Of a DNA stretch of 10,370 nucleotides, positions 1-8,688 are shown piece after piece. The notes below the pieces were generated by a model. It saw nothing but the letters and a program-made list of their open reading frames with translations, ran no database searches and was not told the DNA's origin. This DNA comes from a bacterium (lineage in GTDB: Bacteria; Patescibacteriota; Gracilibacteria; Absconditabacterales; Absconditicoccaceae), in NCBI GenBank assembly GCA_020629735.1, contig JAHDCT010000030.1, forward strand, positions 1 to 10,370, read 5' to 3'. The first letter of the stretch is position 1, and every line of letters starts with the position of its first letter. Position numbers and translations under genes: made by a program.

Positions 1-1601
1 TATTTCTCTAATCCATACTTCAAGGCTTTCAAAAAAGCAGCAATAATTCCATCTGCTCATCATACACGAACTCATCAGAAATTTTGATTAGCGTAGACAT
101 TCGTCTCAGGAGTTCCCGTAATTCAATTGTACAAGATAGCTTGTTTTCTAAGACTCAAAAGATCAAAAGAATTGTAACTAATTGTTACTGGTTCAGGTCC
201 AAAAACCTGAATCGCATCATAATATTTCCACTTCTCTCTACTGAAATTAATAAAATCAACTACCTGACTTTCAAACTGTGCCCAACTAATAGGTCCAGGA
301 GGATAATACTCCGTAATAATTTGAAAATTTCCCCATCCATTAGAAGGATTTTTAAACTTACAAGTATGTTCTCTATACCACGTAGCAATAATAAGTTCAA
401 CAGGAAAATCATGCTGTTTAGCTATAACATCAATTTCATCGAAATATTTTTTACACAGATCTATCAACTCTTTATCTTTACTATCAACATACTCCCAATA
501 CTCATCCAAAAATGCTTGTTTAGATCTCACATCAACATCTCCTAAAATACTCCTATCCAGATGATGAGTTGGAGCCTCAGTTCATGCTAAGTGAACATAA
601 TCAACCGCTATCCATCATGTTTGATCTAAATAAGAAAAACGAAAAAATCAGTCTACTTCTTCATACACATCAACCGTCGTTCCTACAAGCAGCATTCACA
701 AAATGTCCGTCGACGTACTTGGACCTGCTCTCACACGAAGCGTTCAAAGCGTATTTGGAGAAACAGTCACCTGTTTTAAAACAGGCTCTTTTTCAATCTC
801 ATCTGATGCATCAGCTATTTCTTCATCTTCATTCTGTAAATTTAAATCATCTGAAATGCCTGATACCTCAGCAATAGCAAGATGAACATAATCAACCGCT
901 ATCCATCATGTTTGTCAGTCATACTCAACACGAAAAAATCAGTCACGTTCTTCATACACCTCAGTGGTTTCTCCCACAGGATACGATCAAAGGATTTCTG
1001 TACTCGTACTCGGTCCAGATCTTACACGCAACATTCAAAGATCATTAGGAGAAATAGTAACTTTCTTAAGAATTTCTTCCTCATCATCAGGAACAGGAAC
1101 TAAGGCTGCATCTTCTTGAGTGTATAATCTCGTAAATCTTCCAGCTATCCATCAAGATCATCATTCAAAGCGTATTTCAAACCACCCATCCATTTCAGTA
1201 TAGACATCAATAACCGTCAGTTCTTCTACGTAACCAATAATCTCATACGCTTCATTTGGTCATTTTCTTACACGAAGTCTCCCTTCAGTTCACGAGTCAA
1301 CAATAACTGTTTTCCAAACCTTATCGTAATTCTTCCCAGACTTCTTTTTACGAAAATATTCTAGCACAGATGAAAAAATCGTAATCACATGATCATTTCA
1401 TGCATACTCTTCTAAAGCAGTATCTAATTTAGATTCAATACTCTCTTTCTGCTCATCATTCCATGATTTCCAACGTTCATCAATAATATCACGTTGTATA
1501 TATCAAATAATCCTCGACTCTAAAAAAGTTGCAGCTAAACTCACTCCAAAAAATAGTCACAAAACAGCACTCACTCACAGAATTACTTTTTTCATCATCA
1601 T
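1..1601 (-). CDS. Secreted protein with three SH3b domains and a lysozyme-like C-terminal domain (partial at left edge)
   Basis: Read with UGA as Gly this is one open frame of 533 visible codons from an ATG at 1601. Three ATGs stand in a row; the first is chosen because an AGG lies 6 bases upstream. Residues 1-25 form a signal peptide or anchor (KK followed by a hydrophobic stretch ending SLAA). Three SH3b modules follow at about residues 104-160, 180-242 and 277-340, each with an LRVR(K/S/A)GP motif; the second and third also share TGWIAVDYVHL. SH3b domains usually bind cell-wall glycans or peptides. Residues about 360-533 look like a lysozyme or transglycosylase fold: a helix with WYRE (candidate catalytic Glu411), then NGWGNFQI, and near the end GIIAAFLKALKYGLEK. 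I infer a peptidoglycan hydrolase, but the catalytic family is uncertain. About 24 UGA codons are in frame, including the Gly before Trp in the SH3 modules. The visible sequence stops after TA, which could be the start of a stop codon. It lies 56 bases downstream of the rseP-like gene and is probably cotranscribed with it. Confidence 0.8.
592..623. repeat. 32-bp perfect direct repeat, copy 1 (inside the third SH3b module)
   Basis: This stretch is identical to 883-914. On the minus strand it encodes QTGWIAVDYVH near the end of the third SH3b module, including a UGA for the Gly. The surrounding module also resembles its partner, so the repeat is the best-conserved core of an in-frame duplication with a period of 291 bases (97 codons). 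Confidence 0.9.
883..914. repeat. 32-bp perfect direct repeat, copy 2 (inside the second SH3b module)
   Basis: This is the partner of the copy at 592-623, encoding the same QTGWIAVDYVH segment of the second SH3b module on the minus strand. The identity extends to synonymous positions, which points to recent duplication or gene conversion rather than protein-level conservation alone. Confidence 0.9.
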
Positions 1602-1657
1602 CTATTACCTATAAAACAACAGAAACAGAACGATTCTAACAAATTGTCATTCTTGAC

Positions 1658-2854
1658 TTACATAACACCAGGTATGTTAACTCACCATAGTCTTACCAAA
1701 TCCAAAAGAATAATATAAATCCCTAGCAGCATAAGTATGAGAAAGAAAAAGAGATTTACATATCATTCAATTTTAAAGTGCTTCACCAATGGTGTCCTAA
1801 AAACAGATTGTAACACAACACTCAAAGCTCTTCATCAGTCCAAGGCAGGAATTGGCAACAAGTTAAACAGTGCTAACGCCAATGAAATCATCCCACCGAA
1901 GGCAAGATATACCAACCAACCACGCTCTTGAAGTAAGGTATCACCTATTTTAACAATTCATACAGGTCCAGATAAATTTTCAACAGACTTTTTTATCTTA
2001 TCTTTATTTCCAGACAAAAGATTTTTTCACAAAGATCATAAAACTTCAAAAGTTAGTTTACTTTGTGCTACCATTTCTTGTCATCACGCTTTTAATGCAT
2101 CAACAAGTCAAAATTTAATAGGCAACACTTCTTGTTCACCCCCTGGTTCAATTCAAATTCACAAAACACAATTCTCATCAGGGCATCTTATAAATTTTTT
2201 CAACGTTCCTTCTCAACGACTAATAACAAGTTCAATATTCTCTCAAAAGTACTCTCTTAAAGTTATTCACAATGTCATATTAGACACCTCAGTATCATTA
2301 ATCGAAACAAGAACATCATCTGATAAAATTCCAGCTGCTTCAGCCAAAGAATCAGGAAAAACCGTAACTACCTTTGCTGGAATTTCTTCAATTTCTCAAA
2401 CAAGAAAACCGCTCTCCTTTAAGAAACTAGCCGTTGGAGCAAGATAGCTCTGTACCTCACCTCTCATCATATTATCAGGAATAACAGTAATAGGCTTTAC
2501 TCATTGAAAAAACACAAACGAAAATGCCAACCAAGCAAAAAGCAAGTTCATAATAATTCATCACGCCAAGATAAGTAACTTCCAAGGTAATGAAGCTGAG
2601 ATAAAGCTATCTTCATCTTCAAAATCTTCTCCTTCTGGATCTTCTCACTTCAAACGAACAAATCCTCCTAGTGGGATAAGATTAAGAGAATACTCAGTAC
2701 CAGATGCATCCTTCCCCATCACTCAAAGACGTGGAGGTATTCAGAATCCAAATTCTTTCACCTTTACTCAAGCTTTTTTAGCTGCAAAAAGATGTCCAAA
2801 TTCATGAATTCACACCAAGAAAAGAAATAACAAAATTCATATAATAATTCACAT
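1658..2854 (-). CDS. rseP: RseP/site-2-protease-type intramembrane zinc metalloprotease with PDZ domain
   Basis: A 398-aa membrane protease of the M50 family that cleaves transmembrane segments of substrate proteins within the inner membrane. The first membrane helix carries the zinc motif HEFGH (residues 17-21). LNLIPLGGFVRLKGED, typical of RseP, follows at about residues 56-72, a second membrane segment at about 92-118, and a PDZ-like domain around 150-210 (DSLAEAAGILSDDVLVSIN). Next come the third-ligand motif NLLPIPALDGGR (Asp339) and a final membrane helix at about 366-390. Both glycines of LDGG are UGA, as are about 26 of roughly 47 glycines. The length is close to that usual for the family (350-450). 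The ATG at 2854 is the only early start, because a TAA lies in frame two codons upstream; its AAGG is only one base away, so the ribosome contact is unusual. The gene stops with TAA and precedes the SH3b-hydrolase gene. The physiological substrate cannot be read from the sequence. Confidence 0.93.
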
Positions 2855-2923
2855 ACCTTAAGAACACAGATAAAGTTACGATACACTTTAACAAAGAATT
2901 CGCTATAGTCGCATCAAAGACGA

Positions 2924-2951
2924 AGTGTACCCATATACAGGGCTAATACAA
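2924..2951 (-). promoter_or_regulatory. Possible sigma70-type promoter for the rseP-like gene
   Basis: On the minus strand TTGTAT (2946-2951) is followed after 16 bases by TACACT (2924-2929), giving a leader of roughly 60 bases before the ATG at 2854. The fit to TTGACA/TATAAT is partial, and AT-rich sequence gives such matches by chance. On the plus strand of the same gap no convincing promoter for tatD was found; TATAGT at 2904-2909 is a -10 candidate without a good -35. Confidence 0.35.
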
Positions 2952-3002
2952 GGTCCAGTAAAACAGGAAAAACAATTTTAATTAGCACATAAAACATATC
3001 AA

Positions 3003-3878
3003 ATGAAAGAAATATATGACGCACACACTCACCTCAATTCAGATCAACTCTCAAAAAATCGAGAACAACATTTGAAAGATTTCATAGAAATATGAGGAAA
3101 AGGACTCGTCAACATATGAGTAAATAATAAATGGAACAAAATTGCTCTTACCATAGCAAAAGAGCAAAGTTTTTTTCCAACCCGTATAGAAAAACTAAGT
3201 AATAATAATCGACATGGAGGCATTGGAACGACACTCTGACTCCATCCAGGTGAAACAACATGGTGAGAAATTTCTTCGTTAGAAAAAGCAAAAGAAGAGA
3301 TAGAAGAACTAAAGACACTAATCAACGAAAACAAAGACTACGTTCGAGCAATCTGAGAATGTGGTATAGACTCACATTATGAGCGAAACAATCACATAGA
3401 AGAAATTCAAATATACTTGTTCGAAGAACAATGCAAATTAGCTGATAAACTACATCTTCCCATAGTAATTCACAGTAGAAGCAATTTTGAACTCAGTTAC
3501 AACATCATTAAACAGTATCCACAACTTAAAGTCTATTTTCATTGTCGAAGCTACTCACCAGAAGAAGTAAAAAAATTGCATGAGACACTCCCTCACCTAC
3601 GAATAGGATTTTGCGGAAATCTTACCTATCCTAAAGCACACAACTTAAAAGAATCATTTGCCTATATCATAGAACATAACAGCCAGCATTCAAACAGAAA
3701 GATACAACGACTACTTGAAACCGATGCACCTTACCTCTCACCTCAAAAAGTAAGAGGAACAGAAAACGTTCCAGCTCATATTATTCATCTATATAATCGA
3801 GTAGAAGAGCTCTATCCTATGACAAAAGTTTCAGAAGCATGCAAAGAACATTTTCTTAATCTGTATATAAAAGGCTAA
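3003..3878 (+). CDS. tatD: TatD-family metal-dependent hydrolase/DNase
   Basis: A 291-aa TIM-barrel amidohydrolase of the TatD family, cytoplasmic metal-dependent enzymes generally regarded as 3'-5' exonucleases or DNases. All expected metal ligands can be placed: His8 and His10 (YDAHTHLN), Glu119 (RAIGECGID), His157 (VIHSRS), His180 (YFHCRS) and Asp241 (LLETDAPYLSP). TLGLHPGE at residues 77-84 is also typical. Five glycines, at residues 31, 39, 79, 88 and 118, are UGA, including those in LGLHP and AIGE, so under the standard code only the C-terminal half would be seen as an ORF. The protein is somewhat longer than the usual 255-265 aa. The start is the ATG at 3003, where the conserved N-terminal strand begins. 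No Shine-Dalgarno sequence precedes it; the nearest AGGA is about 30 bases away. It is the only plus-strand gene, divergent from rseP and convergent with the VirB6-like genes. UGA usage is lower than in its neighbours, which have GGN and UGA in comparable numbers. Confidence 0.93.
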
Positions 3879-3911
3879 AACTTCCTTCTCTAAAGAAGTT
3901 TAGCCTCGTTT
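3872..3911. terminator. Bidirectional intrinsic terminator between tatD and the VirB6-like operon
   Basis: AGGCTAAAACTTC (3872-3884) pairs with GAAGTTTAGCCT (3895-3906), leaving one bulged A and a 10-base loop. The right arm is followed by CGTTTT for plus-strand transcription. On the minus strand the other arm is followed by TTTTATA. The TAA stop of tatD (3876-3878) is inside the left arm, and the minus-strand gene ends at 3930. The convergent arrangement fits a shared terminator. Confidence 0.8.
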
Positions 3912-3929
3912 TCACAATAGCTAAATAAC

Positions 3930-5798
3930 CTACTTCGCTCTCTCAAACCTTCTAGCGCTCAAATCACTTCATGATATATTATCACTAGCAGCAAGTACTT
4001 TTTGTTGGTCAGCTCAATCAAGCATTGCTTCAATAAAGTTAGCCAGCCTTCTTCCATCTTCCGTAGATCAACTAGATAAGACATCAATCAACGGATCAGT
4101 AGAATCAACTTTGGGAAAGAAATTAGCTCAAAAAGCACTTCTAAACTGTGCAGCAGTTCTTGAACCAAACCATTCTTTCACCAACGATTTCATTTTTCAC
4201 GTATAGGTAATTGCTTCTTTTCATGTCACTCACTTTCTCATCAAAGTCCAAAATCAATCATCAGCCTTTGATTTCTTAAAGTTACTACTCTTCGCAATTG
4301 ATCTAGAAATGTCTGTAGCATCACCAGCAGAAATTTGCTTCGCTTCCATATCGATTCCAAAAACTCATTTCGATAATTTATTCGAATATTTCTCAGCATC
4401 ACTATCAATCTGCTGTTTGATCTTATCGTATCACGTTGCTCTTCTCGCAATATTTCATTTTTGATTACTTAACGAATTAATCGATTGTCATTTAAAGACA
4501 GGAATAATAGGCAATGATTTAGCAATATTTGCTCAGGTGCTCAACATTTCATCTGTATACGCTTTTGTCACTTCTGAAAAGCTAAATCCTAACTTAACAA
4601 TTCATCGAAGAAGAAAAATTCCAAAAAACGAAAGTATAGTTTCTCCAAAAAATCAAAGAGTTCTATATTTTATATCTTTAAACAGAGATCAATCAATTCA
4701 TACAGAGACTCAATTTGTCTCTAAAGTAGCAGGATTTCAAGATATTTGAATTTCATTTAACCTCCAAGCATCTTCATAAGCCTCTCATCCATTCACTAGT
4801 TGCATGATTCACGTCATAAGAATAAGTCACAGTCACAAGGCTCAAACCACAACAACTGGCTGAAAAACCAATCATAACAAATTTCACAAATGAGATCCAA
4901 CTTTCAACGCATTATCCTCACGTATTGCTTTAATTGGTGAAAAATCACCTAGAGCAACATCAAGGAAAATAAATGGAGAAAAAATAATCCATAGCCAAAT
5001 CCAAAAGATCCTTATTGCATTTACAATAACCAATAAAACAACAGGGATAATAAAGAGAATCAATACTAAAATCTTAATAGCAGTAGTAAGTGAAATAGTT
5101 TCCCAGTTTTTTAAATTAACATCAACAAGATCTGCACTCAAAAATCATAACAAAGCTCATCACATGTATACAATTGGTCAGGACATATTATCAGCATGAG
5201 GAAGAATATCTCATAAACTAACTGGTTTCTGATTCGTAGAATCTGTATCATGATGTCGCGCTCCATGTTCGTCTATTTTATATACTTCATTAATTTGAAT
5301 TTGAAACTCCTGCTTATCTCGTTCTGGTTCTAAAACAATAACAGGCAAGGAAGAAACTGCAGCAGTAGCCGCCATAGATAAATCTATAATAGCAGCCATA
5401 AGTAACCAACTCATATTAACAAGCAAAGCTCATAATCATAATCTTGCTAATCTAGATCCTAAATCCGACACCGCTCATGTAAAAATTGACTGCAAAATAA
5501 ACCAGAGGAAAAGTCATCAAATCACAAAGTTAGAGAAGGTTCTCATAATCTGTCGCATTTTCCACAAGTAGACATTGAAGTTAAACACTTCTCCATAAAC
5601 CCATTCATTTCACAATAAATTTCCTGCAATACTAGCTGGCACTATCCAAAACCAAGCAAGAATTCTAATAAATTTATCTAATAAATCGTACACATCTTTA
5701 AAAACATCACCATCATTAGCAAAAGTCATATCTGGAAGGAAAAATCCAATCAGAAGAACAACTCATATACTACATAAAATTTTTAGTGAATGTTTCAT
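3930..5798 (-). CDS. VirB6/TrbL-like polytopic membrane protein, shorter paralogue
   Basis: A 622-aa protein open only when UGA is Gly (about 38 UGA codons). It begins with a signal-like hydrophobic segment (residues about 5-27, ending DMTFAN). Membrane segments follow around residues 43-62, 88-108, 118-150, 208-225, 235-290 and 305-325, with further ones near 385-405, and the last 200 or so residues are polar. It shares blocks with the upstream gene: LWKMRQIMR(T)F(S)NF plus GGLFL, SW(L/F) followed by IDLS, (S/L)PF(I/L)(F/V)L, and KS(L/V)PIIP(V/T)F. The pattern of a hydrophobic N(M)SW block followed by IDLS resembles VirB6/TrbL proteins of type IV secretion systems in CPR bacteria. That assignment rests on remembered family patterns and topology. 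VirB6/TrbL proteins are inner-membrane channel components. The only cysteine is residue 9. An AAGG lies 4 bases before the ATG, and the gene starts 18 bases after the stop of its paralogue, so the two are surely cotranscribed. It stops with TAG, 24 bases before the terminator. Confidence 0.75.
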
Positions 5799-5816
5799 AA
5801 AGCCTTACAAATAAAA

Positions 5817-8501
5817 CTAATCTTGCTCTTTCTTAGTTAATTTCTTAACTCAAATCACCGTTCAGTTTACATCAAGTTTCGGGGATACAGTATACTCTAC
5901 ACCTCAAAGTTCTATTACTTTAGCTACACTGTCTGTATCTTTTCACATAACCTGAGATCTAAGATCTGCAATCCATGTCGATCATCAAATAAGTTCTCAG
6001 ATCACATCTGAAGTCTTAGCTTGATCTCACAACTTATCCTGCAATCACAACAGATCATTAAGCGCATCATAATCTTTAATATCTGCAGCAGACGCTGGAA
6101 CTGGATAGTGTTTCACATCAGGAACTCATTGTTTTCTGTCGTAATAAGTAATTTCTTTCTTCCCGTCTCTATCATCATAGTAGATTTGGTACTTATCAGT
6201 ACTGTTACCACTAAACTTCTTCAAATGTTTATTTCAGTCTAGTCATGCTTGTAATTGATCTCTCCATTGAGCCATATCGTCTACGCTCGTTTGATCATAA
6301 AGTTTATCTCTAGTTGTGTTCAATCAACCACTATCTTGCTCTCTAATAAAATCGTACACATGCTCAGCAGCAAGAGCATCACCTGTTGATTTGATCGTTC
6401 ACGTTCACTTATGATGTTTATTAACTCAATTCCAAAGTGCATAATGACCTGAACTAAATGAATCGTCTGCCATTGATACTCAAGTTGATCTATTAGCTTT
6501 TTCATACTCAGTTTTCATAAGCGCAATATCTCATGATTCAGCAGCTTTTGCCATTCCTTCTGAGCGTTCTGCAGCATCCTTCTTATTTTCTCTTCACTTA
6601 AAGTAGTCATCAATATTCGTATATTGATCACTCAACATAGCATTTGGTATTTGCTTCACACTATCTTTTGTCTTTTGCAACGCAGCAATACTCGTAGAAC
6701 TTCCATCAAAAGTTGGGATAATCGGTACAGATTTCAAAATATTCTTAGCAAATGATTCAATTCACCCTACAATACCAGCAGTAATAGTTGATGTCTTCAA
6801 AGCAGCAAACACCACAATCCACATCAGTCATACTCAAAACATGTTAAGCGCTAACCACGTCATAATATTTATGATTCCATTTCATACGACTCTCTGAGAT
6901 CACGTAAAACAAAGTGAGGTAATGTTAAACACATTATAACAATACGAATGAAGAGTCTTTTCAGTCGCACATCATGCAGGTACCCAATCTCAGCTACCAA
7001 CATCACATGTGCATCATGCCGTATCAGTTTTTTCCATTCATAAGGCCTCCATAATATCAAATTGTGGTCAGATTAACTGATCAGATCTTTGTAACTGAGT
7101 AAGTACTATCAACGTAATACTAATAGCAAAAACAGCAACAACAGGCATAAAAATTAATCAAAGAAAGGCATTCAGTGAAGCTTTCCCACCCAAAGCTGAG
7201 CCAGCCTTTTCCTTAAAAAAGATCCATCAAAGAACTAAGAAAGGAAGGAAAATAATAAATCACCAAAGAAGTACAACTCTAACAACCAGAACAATAGACA
7301 TAGCAAACAACGGTATCATAAGTGCCAACGCAGTGGCAACTTTAATTGCAAATTCTAATGAAATTTCAGTAATTCACTTATGATTAGGAGTCAAGGCTAT
7401 TTCTGACATGTGCATCACACTTCCATAAAGTGTATACAAAGGTCACGTCATTCATACGGCGCTATTAATCAAATCAGTCATAGGGGGACACTCTAAGTCT
7501 GCCATAACATCTTGATTATCAAGGATGCCTCAATCTTTTCTCCAATGCGCCAATTTACACTCATCAGCAGGTTCTTCAAACTGGTTTTCAATTATTTTTC
7601 ATTCTATAAAACAATACTGGTCCGAAATTAAACCTCTAATCTCATTGACCGTCTTTCAAGCTTCCTTATGAGTAGCTGCTCGTTGCTTCGCATTATTGCA
7701 TTTTCGTTTTTCTCGAGTATCCGCGGAAACATCAGAACATTCTGCATCTGTCTCTCATTGTGGAACAAAACTACTTCAATCTATCCTACATGGAAGAATG
7801 TATTCTTTTGCGGACTCTCTTTCTTTTAAAGCATTACATCTATAAAAAACTACATGTGTAGCATCTGTACCTGTTGCAGCAATAGTATCATCTAGGGAAA
7901 AAACTACATCAGGTTTTGCGAATCTCACATAACTCAAAGGCACATCACCATTCTTTACCACCGTTAAAGGCAAAGCTCAAAGTGAATACACCGCTACCGT
8001 AGACAAATCAATCAGCGCTCAAAAAATGAACCAACTCGACTGAATCGCTAAGGTTGCAAAAAGAATATTCTTTAAAATAGATTTAAATCATCGGTTCCCT
8101 GTCCAAGGATCACCTCAAGAAATTGAAAGAAAAATATTACGCAGTAAAGCATACAAAAACAAACCTCACAGTGCAAAATTAGCAAAATTCCTCATTATCT
8201 GTCGCATCTTCCAAAGAGATGTTTTAAGAAAGAAAATTTCTCAATACACAAGTGAGTTATCTAATGCAGCTCATGCAATAGCTAACAAAGGTCGCATCAA
8301 AAGATACAACGCTCTAATGATTTGTTGAAGATAAAACGCAAGATTAATTTCCGTTTCAGTCGTATCTGCATATGCAAAAAAACCTTGGACACCTTCAAGA
8401 GGCACATCCAATAATACCATAAGTGCATCTCCTCATCACATAAATGAGAAAATCAATCAACACAATAGAAGCAGTTTAACTCACACAGATTTCATCTCCA
8501 T
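5817..8501 (-). CDS. VirB6/TrbL-like polytopic membrane protein, longer paralogue with cysteine-rich loops
   Basis: An 894-aa protein (892 if the second ATG at 8495 is used) with about 51 in-frame UGA glycine codons. A signal-like segment (about 5-30) is followed by membrane segments near 60-80, 108-130, 155-187, 370-418, 430-455 and 545-585, then a polar tail of about 310 residues rich in Lys, Asp and Gln. Two large loops interrupt the membrane core: about 188-365 with seven cysteines (residues 222-338) and about 462-540 with five (497-531). Cysteines concentrated in loops suggest disulfides outside the cytoplasm. Shared blocks with the downstream gene include SLWKMRQIMRNFANFALGG, SSWFIFGALIDLS, FLPFLVLGW and KSVPIIPTF, so the two are tandem paralogues. 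I infer a VirB6/TrbL-type channel subunit of a type IV secretion or conjugation system; no ATPase or VirB4/VirD4 partner is in the window to confirm it. In-frame TAA lies just before the ATG at 8501; GGAG touches the ATG at 8495 and cannot act as a normal ribosome site for it. It stops with TAG. Confidence 0.75.
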
Positions 8502-8688
8502 ATCTTAGATTGAAAAGACTCTTACAAAAGTATCAGAGCTTCTCTAAGTATACCATTCAACACAATCTGTGCAACTATTGGAAATTGGTCTTTAAAGTAA
8601 TCTTTACAAAAAAGAGAAAGTATATAATTAATTGTAATATAACTTTTGAAAAAAATACACGAAACTCTATGAACATCGACATGTAGAC
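8502..8688. other. AT-rich intergenic region between the phosphoesterase and the VirB6-like pair
   Basis: This 187-base gap contains the extended -10 promoter noted at 8547-8574. Toward the phosphoesterase stop there is a run of seven T on the minus strand (8649-8655), but I found no stable hairpin in front of it, so a terminator is only a possibility. No small ORF or RNA gene was found. Confidence 0.5.
8547..8574 (-). promoter_or_regulatory. Extended -10 promoter ahead of the VirB6-like pair
   Basis: On the minus strand TTGCAC (8569-8574), a 16-base spacer and TATACT (8547-8552) are followed by a purine-rich start region. The -10 is preceded by TGG, matching the extended TGn motif. Transcription would start near 8540, giving a leader of about 40 bases before the ATG at 8501. 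It sits in the largest intergenic gap of the minus-strand cluster (8502-8688), which supports a separate unit for the two membrane proteins. Confidence 0.55.

Noticed and set aside
84..545. Plus-strand open frame of 153 codons
   Set aside because: It lies antisense over the lysozyme-like region, which has clear domain character on the minus strand, and its own translation is an Ile/Asn/Arg-rich string without motifs.
569..1103. Repeated segment as a CRISPR-like or mobile repeat
   Set aside because: There are only two copies, 291 bases apart and in frame within a coding region, and they encode the same SH3b segment; the spacing and content fit a protein module duplication.
3044..3334. Minus-strand ORF over the start of tatD
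   Set aside because: It is the complement of the N-terminal half of tatD, which is cut only by UGA codons; with UGA as Gly the plus strand gives a complete TatD with all metal ligands.
4241..7060. Several short minus-strand ORFs (for example at 4241, 6320 and 6869)
   Set aside because: They lie in other frames of the two VirB6-like genes and show no family motifs.
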